NCBI GenBank assembly: GCA_036653595.1
Contig: JAVVTQ010000020.1
Coordinates: 1-28,062 of the forward strand
Origin: JAVVTQ01 sp036653595
Lineage (GTDB): Bacteria; Bacillota; Clostridia; Oscillospirales; Ruminococcaceae
Length of the DNA stretch: 28,062 nucleotides
Direction: 5' to 3'
Below are positions 1-7,855 of this stretch, one piece after another; the stretch's first letter is position 1; each line of letters opens with the position of its first letter. Below the pieces are notes generated by a model. The model saw only the letters and a program-made list of their open reading frames with translations, was not told where the DNA came from and searched no databases. A program made the translations under genes and the position numbers.

Positions 1-226
1 ATAAATTTGTATCCTATGGACAGCTTTCGCCATCCTTAAAATCGCTCAGACATTATTGCTAACGTCTTTCTTTTTGTATCTCCTTCACCGATTGAACGGC
101 TTCTGATACTGCTGATTCCGGCGCTCTCGCGCTTCCTCAGCTCCTTCAAGGGCTTTCTTTTGGCTTCTCAATATTGTTTAATTTTCAAGGTCCATTCCGC
201 TCCGTTTGTCTGCGGCGCAGGATTTT
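1..226 (-). other. Probable 5' leader of an rRNA operon (16S expected just left of window)
   Basis: This stretch has no credible ORF. Read on the minus strand it begins right after a consensus promoter and carries CCTTGAAAATTAAACAATAT at 190-171, which resembles the boxA-like antitermination/processing sequence found in Firmicutes rRNA leaders and spacers. A GCGC-GAGA-GCGC mini-hairpin with a GNRA-type loop sits at 121-132. The leader ends at the window edge in ACAAATTTAT, a typical run-in to 16S rRNA. No rRNA gene body is inside the window, so the operon itself is inferred. A strong promoter driving another stable RNA is the alternative. Confidence 0.6.
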
Positions 227-255
227 ATTATAGACAACTGAGGCGGTAATGTCAA
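227..255 (-). promoter_or_regulatory. Perfect-consensus sigma-A promoter (putative rRNA P2)
   Basis: On the minus strand TTGACA (255-250) is followed by exactly 17 bases and TATAAT (232-227). Both hexamers are perfect. The upstream flank (about 260-290) is rich in A/T tracts, as expected for an UP element. Such an ideal promoter is typical of rRNA or tRNA operons, which fits the boxA-like sequence just downstream. Confidence 0.75.
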
Positions 256-404
256 CACCCAAAACGCATTTTTGAAGCGTTTGTTTAAACTGTGCCGTGC
301 GTGTCGCGCGGTCGTTTTTCGGTGAAAATACATGGGCCTATTCAGTTGGTATAACCGTGCTTGCGGCGCATTGTGCATTCATCCGGTTTTTGCGCACAAG
401 ATGT

Positions 405-433
405 ATATTAGCATATTACAATGTCGAATACAA
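405..433 (-). promoter_or_regulatory. Possible second, weaker tandem promoter
   Basis: On the minus strand TTGTAT (433-428), 17 bases, then TAATAT (410-405). It lies about 180 bases upstream of the consensus promoter and points the same way. Tandem promoters are usual for rRNA operons. The hexamers are imperfect and the region is AT-rich, so this could be chance. The rest of 256-529 holds nothing else I can support. Confidence 0.3.
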
Positions 434-529
434 GGTCTTTTTGAAAGTTTTTTTAACTTTTTTTGGTTTTCCTTATATTCTCTGCCCAAATACCTGTTTT
501 GACCATTTTAAACCATGTTTTTGACGCAC

Positions 530-1678
530 TCACGGGACAAGGTTTCCTATATAAACATATCCGACACTGCAAATAAACAGCACCGTCGCCGCAATAACCG
601 CTGTCCTTTTGAAAAGCTTGAACTTCATCGCCTTGGAAAGCAGCAGCGACATCAGCCACGCCACAGCAAATACGCCGAATATCCTGATCATCAGCACCAA
701 GAGCATTGCGTCTGCGGACAATGCCGCGCCGGCCGCAAAATATCCGCACAGCCATATCACTATATAATTGAGCATATCATGAAGAATGTATATGTTCATG
801 CAGTTTGAGTCCAAATTGGTTATGATGCGGCTCTCGGCCAGTTTCTTGACGGAAGCTATGACACATGCGAGCATAAACCAAGCAAATATCGAAACACACG
901 GCAGTGCAATTTTGACAACACTGTCATACATTCTGTTGAAATATACATTGTTAAATTCAAAGCCACCTGCAACTGCAAGATTTTTCACATAGAAAAAATA
1001 AAAATACACCGCAAACAGGCCTATTGTCAGAAGCCTGTGGCTCTGCGCCCATTTTGCAACGCGTGGCCTGATCTTTTCAAACATGAAGCCGATTGCAATA
1101 AACACGACGTATATACTGCCGGGCGCGATGAACATGATCATCGGGATGTTTATTCCGATGATTGTCACGGCGAGCAATGTCGTAAACCAAAGCGCCGGCC
1201 GCTTTGATAAAAGAAGCTTGTTGTAAATCCAAAAAAGCATCGTCGCCGAAAAAAGCTTATATAGAAACCACAGATGTCCGGAGCTTTCCGTAGTAGCGAA
1301 CATATTGGAGACAATGTATGCCGATGACGGAAGGTTAAACACCCCTGTCAGCATCTTGATGGGAAGCGAGTACAGAATCAAAAAGCAAAAATACGGCGCC
1401 ATCAGGTGTAGCAGCTTCGATTTGAAAACCGACTCAAAGGGTTTTTCTCCCGTTTTCGCCAAGTTGAAGACTGCGCCGGACAAGAAGAAAAACAAGGGCA
1501 TATGAAAAGAATAGATATATACCTGTGAGAATTTCACAAGCTCGTTGACGGCGCTCGCGGCAAAGCCTGACTCTCCGCTAACAGGGGTTATTCCTCCTGC
1601 AACCGCATGACCAACAACCACAAGCATTATTCCAATTATTCGAAATATCGTGTACTCACTCACTCTGTTACCCTTCAT
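530..1678 (-). CDS. Acyltransferase-3 family membrane protein
   Basis: A 382-residue, strongly hydrophobic protein with about ten predicted membrane segments. The N-terminus (residues 9-26) has the Arg...Val-Val-Val-Gly-His pattern typical of acyltransferase family 3, with H24 the expected catalytic histidine. It is followed by Phe-His-Met-Pro-Leu-Phe-Phe-Phe-Leu-Ser-Gly near residue 58, a second family hallmark. Members move acetyl or other acyl groups onto cell-surface sugars, peptidoglycan, teichoic acids or membrane lipids; the acceptor here is unknown. It lacks the C-terminal SGNH domain of OatA-like fusions. Start ATG at 1678 is preceded by TAAGGAG five bases away. It lies 19 bases downstream of the YibE/F gene and is probably co-transcribed with it. 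No clear terminator follows the stop. Confidence 0.85.
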   Translation of the reverse strand: MKGNRVSEYTIFRIIGIMLVVVGHAVAGGITPVSGESGFAASAVNELVKFSQVYIYSFHMPLFFFLSGAVFNLAKTGEKPFESVFKSKLLHLMAPYFCFLILYSLPIKMLTGVFNLPSSAYIVSNMFATTESSGHLWFLYKLFSATMLFWIYNKLLLSKRPALWFTTLLAVTIIGINIPMIMFIAPGSIYVVFIAIGFMFEKIRPRVAKWAQSHRLLTIGLFAVYFYFFYVKNLAVAGGFEFNNVYFNRMYDSVVKIALPCVSIFAWFMLACVIASVKKLAESRIITNLDSNCMNIYILHDMLNYIVIWLCGYFAAGAALSADAMLLVLMIRIFGVFAVAWLMSLLLSKAMKFKLFKRTAVIAATVLFICSVGYVYIGNLVP

Positions 1679-1697
1679 GTCTTCTCCTTATCTGCAT

Positions 1698-2990
1698 TTA
1701 TAGCTCTCTGCGGCGTGATGCCTTGTGGGGTTTTCCGGCCTCCGGGACATCTGCCTCATGCAGTTCTTTTTTTGGCGGCATATCTGTCTGCGCGATGTTG
1801 TCATCAGCTTCTGCGCTTTCGGCATAGCGATTTTGCCTGGTCTTTTTGTCGTGTGAAAAAAGCCACGCCGTCACCACCGCAGTTGTCGGGATGGTGAAAA
1901 GTATTGTCGCCGCACCGATAAGCATCTGCAAAAGCTCGACAATTATCATCTCTAGGTTCAAAAGCTCTATCATCGAGCTCTGATATGCGACGAGCAGCAG
2001 CACCGTCGGAAGACTGCATCCTATATATGCCAAAACAACCGTGCTTATCTGAGTGCCAATTATGTCCTGCCCTATATTTATTCCTGATTTTGTGAGCTTT
2101 TTGACGTTTGCGCCCGGCTGTGTGTCGTGCATTTCGCTGATTGCCGAGGAAATAGACATTGAAACGTCCAGCGTCGCTCCGAGTGCGCCGATTATAATCG
2201 TTGCGAATGTGATTGCGCGCAAATCGATAGGGGTATCGCGAATAAACGTGACCATCATCGTCTCCTCGTCCACCGCACCCGTTATTCGCAGCATGACATT
2301 CAGAATGTAGGTGAGAATCCCGGCAACGGCGACACCGCCTATGCTCCCAAGCGCGGAGGCGACGCTTTTCCTGTTAAAGCCTCCTATCAGAAATGGTGTT
2401 ATTCCGATAGTGTACGCACAAATAATCATCGCGCACAAGTAGACATTGTAGCCCGATAGGATTGATGGGATAAATACGAGGAATATCGACAGCACCGAGA
2501 GCATGAGTGCGATTATTGTTGAGAAACCCTTTGACCGTCCGAATACAATCAAGAGCACAAGCAAAATAGAGCCGAATATGGCAATTCCTGTGATGCGAAT
2601 ATATTCGCCGGAATAATACTCTGTGCTCACCTCAATGTTTTGATATGCGAATATCCAGTCGCCCTCTCTGACCGGCGTGGGAATTCTGCTTTGCAGCGTG
2701 TTGTATGTCTGCGTCACCGCGATAGCATCTCCGCGCTGTTCGCCAAAGAGCACCGTTCCGGTAAACTTGATTTTTGTCTCCGTCGCGGTCAGCTTGCCGC
2801 CAATCGATATCTCTCTTTCATCCTTTGACAGTATGGTGTCCACGCGCACAATGCGCTTTTTTAAAACGTCGCCATTTTGTCCAATAAACATCTTTGCGTC
2901 TCTTGAAGCAATTGTGCTTCCGAATACGACGAACGCAACAGATAAAATTAACAGTATTGCGTAGTAAAGTCTGTCACGATTCTTTTTCAT
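1698..2990 (-). CDS. YibE/F-like family membrane protein
   Basis: A 430-residue protein with an N-terminal membrane anchor (residues 9-27), an extracytoplasmic region of about 100 residues, then seven or eight membrane helices. The segment with Gly-Ala-Leu-Gly-Ala-Thr-Leu-Asp-Val-Ser-Met-Ser-Ile-Ser-Ser-Ala near residues 265-285 is the diagnostic YibE/F signature. The last 50 residues are hydrophilic and rich in Glu, Lys and Pro, probably a cytoplasmic tail. The family's biochemical role is not established. Start ATG at 2990 has an AAAAGG motif upstream. It is first in a two-gene unit with the acyltransferase. No convincing promoter was found in the 345 bases upstream. Confidence 0.85.
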   Translation of the reverse strand: MKKNRDRLYYAILLILSVAFVVFGSTIASRDAKMFIGQNGDVLKKRIVRVDTILSKDEREISIGGKLTATETKIKFTGTVLFGEQRGDAIAVTQTYNTLQSRIPTPVREGDWIFAYQNIEVSTEYYSGEYIRITGIAIFGSILLVLLIVFGRSKGFSTIIALMLSVLSIFLVFIPSILSGYNVYLCAMIICAYTIGITPFLIGGFNRKSVASALGSIGGVAVAGILTYILNVMLRITGAVDEETMMVTFIRDTPIDLRAITFATIIIGALGATLDVSMSISSAISEMHDTQPGANVKKLTKSGINIGQDIIGTQISTVVLAYIGCSLPTVLLLVAYQSSMIELLNLEMIIVELLQMLIGAATILFTIPTTAVVTAWLFSHDKKTRQNRYAESAEADDNIAQTDMPPKKELHEADVPEAGKPHKASRRREL

Positions 2991-3335
2991 TATATTTGCC
3001 TTTTCATCGCAGTTTTTTCACAAATTCAAAACGACTATGCGCCGTCCTCTCGTCAATTGCAGATTTTCCAATTCGCGATAAGAGGATTGCGCAGCTTGAT
3101 GTGAGTGCTGTTGTCTGCACTTATATGTATATATACAACTATGCAGAGTTTCAGCGCAGCCTTTAAGGCGCAAGACATCACGTTGACCAAACCCGAAATA
3201 TTGGCCCTATGCAAAAGCCTTTGCTTCGAGTCAGGTCCATATCTTTAATTGAATGCTCGACTAAGCTTTTTGCCGTTAACGCGAAATTGCAATTTCTGCT
3301 GTTTATTTTGAGAACTTTTCAGACCGTTATGCGCA
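2991..3335. other. Intergenic region, no gene recognised
   Basis: This gap lies between the DUF1846 gene's stop and the YibE/F gene's start, both minus strand. It should hold the end of one unit and the promoter of the next. Visible structures are small: a perfect palindrome GAAATTGCAATTTC (3283-3296), a GCAAA...TTTGC stem (3211-3224), a GCCTTTAAGGC palindrome (near 3159-3169), and an alternating TA run around 3121-3139. None has the GC stem plus T-run of a standard terminator, and no good -35/-10 pair was found. Confidence 0.5.
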
Positions 3336-4820
3336 TCACTTGTGATACAGCTTCTTGGATTCGAAATTCGGCTCACTTGTGAGATTCATCCCAAGGCGCC
3401 TAAATACCTTTGTGTCGACGCTCGACAAAATCACCGTCGAGTGTATCTCACAGCAGCGCAGCTTTGAAAGCTGCTGCATCGCAATTTCTGCCGTCGGGTT
3501 TGTGGCGGCGCAAATGGAGAGCGCGATGAGTATTTCGTCTGTGTGCAGGCGCGGATTTCGGTTTCCGAGATGATTTATTTTGAGATCCTGTATCGGTTCA
3601 ATAATCACGGGAGAAATCAGATGAATGTCGTCTTGTATCCCGCCCAACGCCTTCAGCGCATTGAGCATAGCCGCCGCGCAGGCTCCGAGAAGCGAGCTTG
3701 TTTTTCCTGTGACTATGCGCCCGTCGGGAAGCTCAATTGCGACCGCGGGCGCAGACGTCTCCTGCTCTTTTTTCAGTGCTTCGCCGACAACGGGCCGCAG
3801 CTGCGGGGTAATGTTCTCCCGGCGCATAAGCAGTTCTATTTTGCGCACCTCAGCCACATCACCCTCTCCGCGCCTGAGCTTTACACGCGCATCGTAGTAG
3901 CGGCGGACAATCTCGTCGCAAGAGGAGCGCCTGACAGCAGCATCGTCGGTTATGCAGAATCCAATCATGTTGACGCCCATGTCCGTGGGCGACTTGTACG
4001 GGCACTCGCCTTGTATCTGCTCGAATATTTCGCGCAGCACAGGGTAGACCTCGACATCGCGATTGTAGCTGACCGCCGTCTCACCATATGCATCCAGATG
4101 AAACGGGTCTATCAGATTGACATCGTTTAAATCGGCCGTCGCCGCTTCATAGGCCAAATTGACAGGGTGCATCAGGGGCATGTTCCAAATAGGAAATGTT
4201 TCAAATTTGGCATAGCCCGCTTTGTTTCCGCTCTTATAGTCGTGGTAAAGCTGAGAAAGACATGTCGCCATTTTCCCGCTTCCGGGGCCGGGAGCCGTGA
4301 CGACGACCAAAGAGCGGGAAGTCTCTATGTATTCGTTTTTGCCATAGCCCTCGTCGCTCACTATTTTCCCGACATCGGAGGGGTAGCCCTCTATCGGATA
4401 GTGCCTGTAAACCTTGACGCCCAGCTGCTCCAGCTTTTTTTGAAAGGCAATCGCTGTAGGCTGCTCCGAAAACCGTGTCAGCACAACGCTTCCGACAAAA
4501 AGCCCAATGTCAGAAAAAGCATCTATCAGGCGCAGCACATCGAGGTCATATGTTATACCAAGGTCACCGCGAATCTTGCTTTTTTCAATGTCAAATGCAT
4601 TTATTGCGATGACTATTTCCACCGCGTCGCGCAGCTGCAACAACATATTTACCTTGCCGTCGGGTGCAAAGCCGTGCAGCACCCTCGCCGCATGGTAATC
4701 GTCGAACAGCTTCCCGCCAAATTCCAGATAAAGCTTCCCGCCGAACTGCGCAATTCTCTCTCTGATTTTCTGCGACTGCAATTTAACGTACTTTTCGTTG
4801 TCAAACCCGCGGTTAGTCAT
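3336..4820 (-). CDS. DUF1846 domain-containing protein
   Basis: About 494 residues, the normal family length. The opening Gly-Phe-Asp-Asn-Glu-Lys-Tyr, the Leu-Glu-Phe-Gly-Gly-Lys-Leu motif and a glycine-rich Ala-Pro-Gly-Pro-Gly-Ser-Gly-Lys loop (about residues 180-190) identify DUF1846 (Pfam PF08903), a widespread Firmicutes family of unproven function. The loop suggests nucleotide or phosphate binding. I chose the ATG at 4820 over the one at 4838: it has CGGAG six bases upstream, family members begin near this point, and the promoter at 4853-4881 would leave only about eight bases of leader for the 4838 start. It is monocistronic and divergent from the galactokinase-like gene. Confidence 0.88.
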   Translation of the reverse strand: MTNRGFDNEKYVKLQSQKIRERIAQFGGKLYLEFGGKLFDDYHAARVLHGFAPDGKVNMLLQLRDAVEIVIAINAFDIEKSKIRGDLGITYDLDVLRLIDAFSDIGLFVGSVVLTRFSEQPTAIAFQKKLEQLGVKVYRHYPIEGYPSDVGKIVSDEGYGKNEYIETSRSLVVVTAPGPGSGKMATCLSQLYHDYKSGNKAGYAKFETFPIWNMPLMHPVNLAYEAATADLNDVNLIDPFHLDAYGETAVSYNRDVEVYPVLREIFEQIQGECPYKSPTDMGVNMIGFCITDDAAVRRSSCDEIVRRYYDARVKLRRGEGDVAEVRKIELLMRRENITPQLRPVVGEALKKEQETSAPAVAIELPDGRIVTGKTSSLLGACAAAMLNALKALGGIQDDIHLISPVIIEPIQDLKINHLGNRNPRLHTDEILIALSICAATNPTAEIAMQQLSKLRCCEIHSTVILSSVDTKVFRRLGMNLTSEPNFESKKLYHK

Positions 4821-4852
4821 AAGTTTCTCCGTTTTCATTTTCTCTCGCTTTA

Positions 4853-4881
4853 ATTATACAGTGCCGTCAAGGACTGTTCAA
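4853..4881 (-). promoter_or_regulatory. Promoter of the DUF1846 gene
   Basis: On the minus strand TTGAAC (4881-4876), 17 bases, then TATAAT (4858-4853). Transcription should start near 4846, giving a leader of about 26 bases to the ATG at 4820. This position decides the start codon of the gene. Confidence 0.65.
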
Positions 4882-5027
4882 CCGCTTTTCTTTTTATTTT
4901 GGACTTTTTTGCTTGATGTGCAAAGCCTTTTTATTGTATCATTGAATATATAGGTATAGGGTTTCCCGACAGTATACATTTTGTTTTTTTACAATCTTAT
5001 ATTACAAATAGTTGTGGAGGCACGACA

Positions 5028-6314
5028 ATGGTTGAAAACTTCTGCAAAAGTCTGACAGAGGGTCTGTTTGACCCACAGCTTATTGGCCTTTACGGAAAGG
5101 CTCGGCTCGCAAATGCGAGGTCGCGTTACGAAAAGGCCGTGCGTGCATATCAATCGCTTTACGGGGACGGCGTGTTCACGGTTTGCAGCGCTCCCGGCAG
5201 AACAGAGCTTGGCGGCAACCACACAGACCACAATCAGGGTCACGTGCTCGCCGCCGCAGTGCATCTCGACATGCTGGGCATATGCGCTGCGAGAGACGAT
5301 TTGCTCGTCAATATTTTTTCCGAGGGCTTTGGAGAAATATCCGCTGATTTGTCCAGTCTTCTGCCCGACGAAAGGGAATTTGGAACGTCCCAGTCCGTTG
5401 TGCGCGGAGTTGCCGCCGCAATCAAAGAGCGCAAGCTGCCCATCGGCGGCTTCAACGCATATGTGACCTCAGACGTTTTGCCCGGCTCCGGGCTCTCCTC
5501 CAGCGCCGCCTTTGAGATATTGATTGCAACAATAATCAAGGAGCTGTATTGTCCCGGCGGCTTCGACGCAAAAAGCGCTGCGTTGTTTGGCAAATATGCC
5601 GAAAATAACTTTTTCGGAAAGCCCAGTGGGCTGATGGATCAGATGGCATGTTCTCTCGGAAACATAGTCGCGCTCGATTTTTTTGACCAAAACGACACAA
5701 AGGACGACATTGTGCGGTACAGCTTCGAAGAACATGGCTATACCCTTTATGTTGTCGACACCCGCCAAAGTCACCAGAATCTCACAGCGGAATACTCTTC
5801 AATCCCCGCCGAGATGAAGGCTGTCGCCAACCTGATGGGTGCGGATGTGCTGGCCGAGGCCGATTCCTCGCGCCTTGTTGAGTTCGTCCCTCAAATACGC
5901 AAAATGCTCGGGGACAGAGCGCTGCTGCGAGCCGCTCACTTTTTCGACGAAGACCGCCGCGCCGTTGAAGAAGCCGCCGCGCTCTCCGCCCTGAACCTGC
6001 CGCGCTACTTTGAGCTTGTGCGCGAATCGGGAATATCATCGCACACCTTGCTGCAAAATGTCGTCTGCTCCGGGTCAATTCGCGAACAAAGCCTTGCTGT
6101 TGCTCTGTATTTTACATCTCAATTTCTTTCCGGCGACGGTGCCTGCCGCGTGCATGGCGGCGGCTTTGCAGGCACGATTCAAAGCTATATTCCAAACGAA
6201 AAAACAGCCGAGTATGAGTGCCTGATGGAAAGCCTGTTTGGAAAAGGCTGCTGCATTGCGCTGTCAATACGAGACTGCGGCGGCACAAAACTTGATTTTA
6301 GGGAGACTCTATGA
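5028..6314 (+). CDS. Galactokinase-like GHMP kinase
   Basis: A 428-residue GHMP-superfamily sugar kinase expected to phosphorylate C1 of galactose or a related sugar in the cytoplasm. Motif 1 is Ala-Pro-Gly-Arg-Thr-Glu-Leu-Gly-Gly-Asn-His-Thr-Asp-His-Asn (residues 55-69). The ATP loop Leu-Pro-Gly-Ser-Gly-Leu-Ser-Ser-Ser-Ala is at 151-160, the probable catalytic Asp is D204 in Gly-Leu-Met-Asp-Gln, and motif 3 His-Gly-Gly-Gly-Phe-Ala-Gly lies near the C-terminus. Classical GalK has Gly-Glu-His-Thr-Asp-Tyr where this has Gly-Asn-His-Thr-Asp-His, a variant I associate with clostridial annotations, so the exact sugar is uncertain. GGAGG precedes the ATG by nine bases. It overlaps the next small gene by four bases. 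No other Leloir genes are nearby. Confidence 0.88.
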   Translation: MVENFCKSLTEGLFDPQLIGLYGKARLANARSRYEKAVRAYQSLYGDGVFTVCSAPGRTELGGNHTDHNQGHVLAAAVHLDMLGICAARDDLLVNIFSEGFGEISADLSSLLPDEREFGTSQSVVRGVAAAIKERKLPIGGFNAYVTSDVLPGSGLSSSAAFEILIATIIKELYCPGGFDAKSAALFGKYAENNFFGKPSGLMDQMACSLGNIVALDFFDQNDTKDDIVRYSFEEHGYTLYVVDTRQSHQNLTAEYSSIPAEMKAVANLMGADVLAEADSSRLVEFVPQIRKMLGDRALLRAAHFFDEDRRAVEEAAALSALNLPRYFELVRESGISSHTLLQNVVCSGSIREQSLAVALYFTSQFLSGDGACRVHGGGFAGTIQSYIPNEKTAEYECLMESLFGKGCCIALSIRDCGGTKLDFRETL

Positions 6315-6481
6315 AAAAATACTCCTCGCTCATGCTGGGCGCCGGCATCTTCATACTTGCTGCCAATATTGTTGTTGAGCGCTTCGTCGTGAAAATTCCG
6401 AATTATTTATCCATCCCGCTGCTCATAGTCGCTGTTCTTTTGGTTATTGCGGGCGGCCTCACTGCAAAGAAGAAAAAGTAA
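6311..6481 (+). CDS. Small two-helix membrane protein, 56 aa
   Basis: This short ORF starts at the ATGA overlap with the galactokinase stop, a classic translational-coupling arrangement. Its 56 residues form a Lys-rich start, a first hydrophobic segment (about residues 7-23), a short charged stretch (Glu-Arg-Phe-Val-Val-Lys), a second hydrophobic segment (about 32-51) and a C-terminal Lys-rich tail, suggesting both ends are cytoplasmic. No family is recognised. The next strong element is a terminator 34 bases after the stop, so it is the last gene of the unit. GAG in the kinase's last codons may help as ribosome binding site. Confidence 0.65.
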   Translation: MKKYSSLMLGAGIFILAANIVVERFVVKIPNYLSIPLLIVAVLLVIAGGLTAKKKK

Positions 6482-6514
6482 CATCGCCTTGCCATTTTGC
6501 TGCATATTTTCATT

Positions 6515-6558
6515 AAATGAGCCTCCGTTTTGCAAATCAGCGAAACAGAGGCTCATTT
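6515..6558 (+). terminator. Probable bidirectional terminator, galactokinase unit / asnA
   Basis: AAATGAGCCTC (6515-6525) pairs perfectly with GAGGCTCATTT (6548-6558), and an inner GTTT/AAAC pairing extends the stem. A T-rich ATTTTATTT follows on the plus strand. It sits between two converging genes and could serve both; the T-run is weaker on the minus side. Confidence 0.7.
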
Positions 6559-6654
6559 TATTTCCGGCGCAGCATATAAAGCACCTCTATGCTCTAAAAA
6601 CATAGACAAGCACGCTCTTGCCAATAAACCATCGCGTCGAAATTATCTTTAAAG

Positions 6655-7662
6655 TCAGAGAAGTATAATATTCGCCTCTTTGCAAGTCTTCATGCTCTGT
6701 TCATCCCATATCGATGACTGCACCTCGCCGATATGCGCCTTTTCGAGAAGCAGCATGCAAAGTCTGGATTGTCCGATACCGCCGCCTATAGTGAGCGGCA
6801 ATTCGTCTTTGAGAAGCATTTTGTGGTAGAGCAGCTTGCGGCGGTCGTCACAGCAGGCTTTTGTCAGCTGCTCGCCGAGAGATTTGCTGTCAACTCGAAT
6901 CCCCATGGATGACAGCTCCATGGCGCAGCCCAGCAGCTCGTCATAAAACATCAGGTCGCCGTTTAGGCTCCAGTCGTCGTAGTCGGGTGATCTGCTGTCG
7001 TGCGGCTTTCCTGATTTTAGTTTTTCTCCAATGCACATGATAAACGCCGTTTTTTTCTCTGCCAAATACGCATTTTCACGTTCCTTTGAGGTCATTTTTG
7101 GGTACATATCCTCAAGCTCCTGTGATGACACAAAGCTAACCTCGCGGCAAAGCTCAATGCCGACGCTCTCATATCTGTCCTTGATGACATCAAGAGTGTC
7201 ACACACACAGCTTACAATCGACCGAACCGTCTGCTTTAGGTATTCCTCTGTCCTGTCCGCTCGTGTGATTACTTTTTCCCAATCCCATTGGTCGACATAA
7301 ATCGAGTGAAGATTGTCAAGCTCCTCATCGCGGCGGATAGCATTCATATTGGCATATATGCCCTTGCCCGCATGAAAATCATAGCGGTAAAGCGCCATGC
7401 GCTTCCACTTCGCCAGCGAGTGGACAACCTCAGCATCAGATTCCGTCGCCGGAATCTCAAATCTCACAGGTCTTTCCACACCGCTCAAATTGTCGTTCAA
7501 GCCCGTCTGCGGGTCGACAAAAAGAGGCGCCGATACCCTCTTTAGGCGGAGTCTAAGCGCCAGGAAATCCTCGAAAGTTCGATTGATTATTCCTATAGCA
7601 GTCTGTGTTTCATAAAGGCTCAAAACCGACTTATAGTCGTGGGGCACATAAACAGTATTCAT
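6655..7662 (-). CDS. asnA: Aspartate--ammonia ligase (asparagine synthetase A)
   Basis: A 335-residue protein matching AsnA, which uses ATP to make asparagine from aspartate and free ammonia through an aspartyl-AMP intermediate. It belongs to the class II aminoacyl-tRNA-synthetase-like fold. Characteristic segments are the Tyr-Glu-Thr-Gln start region, Leu-Asn-Asp-Asn-Leu-Ser-Gly-Val-Glu-Arg-Pro-Val near residues 54-66, Tyr-Val-Asp-Gln-Trp-Asp-Trp-Glu near 122, and Gly-Gly-Gly-Ile-Gly-Gln-Ser-Arg close to the C-terminus. Length equals the family norm. TTTGGAG lies eight bases before the ATG. A TATAAT at 7694-7689 (minus) gives a very short leader, but I found no good -35. The leader is too short for a T-box. 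Confidence 0.95.
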   Translation of the reverse strand: MNTVYVPHDYKSVLSLYETQTAIGIINRTFEDFLALRLRLKRVSAPLFVDPQTGLNDNLSGVERPVRFEIPATESDAEVVHSLAKWKRMALYRYDFHAGKGIYANMNAIRRDEELDNLHSIYVDQWDWEKVITRADRTEEYLKQTVRSIVSCVCDTLDVIKDRYESVGIELCREVSFVSSQELEDMYPKMTSKERENAYLAEKKTAFIMCIGEKLKSGKPHDSRSPDYDDWSLNGDLMFYDELLGCAMELSSMGIRVDSKSLGEQLTKACCDDRRKLLYHKMLLKDELPLTIGGGIGQSRLCMLLLEKAHIGEVQSSIWDEQSMKTCKEANIILL

Positions 7663-7791
7663 AGTGACGCTCCAAACAGGTAATATGTATTATAATATCA
7701 TATTTCGCAGCAGCGTGTACAGCACTTTTCGGTATTGTCAACTTGAAGCGCGAAAAGCGGTCTTCTTTTCAGGTTTTTTGCGTAAAATCAA

Positions 7792-7830
7792 AAACCCGAT
7801 GAATGTGGCTTTTGGCCGTACATCGGGTTT
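7792..7830 (-). terminator. Terminator after the uridine phosphorylase-like gene
   Basis: AAACCCGATG (7792-7801) pairs perfectly with CATCGGGTTT (7821-7830). On the minus strand the stem is followed by TTTTTGATTTT. It lies 26 bases past the stop of the phosphorylase gene, separating it from asnA. Confidence 0.8.
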
Positions 7831-7855
7831 AATAAAGCACTTTTTTAATGATGAT

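Noticed and set aside
4167..4853. 228-residue open frame on the plus strand
   Set aside because: Antisense shadow of the DUF1846 gene with no supporting signals, and it would run through that gene's promoter region.
4882..5027. Promoter for the galactokinase-like gene
   Set aside because: Several TATA-like strings occur (for example TATATT at 4998-5003), but none has a reasonable -35 at 16-18 bases.
7663..7760. T-box leader or full promoter for asnA
   Set aside because: The only TATAAT is about 27 bases from the start codon, so there is no room for a T-box. A TTGACA at 7742-7737 is more than 40 bases from it, too far to be its -35.
7792..7830. Inverted repeat as a mobile-element end or attachment site
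   Set aside because: No partner copy elsewhere in the window and no transposase or integrase; stem plus T-rich tail fits a terminator.
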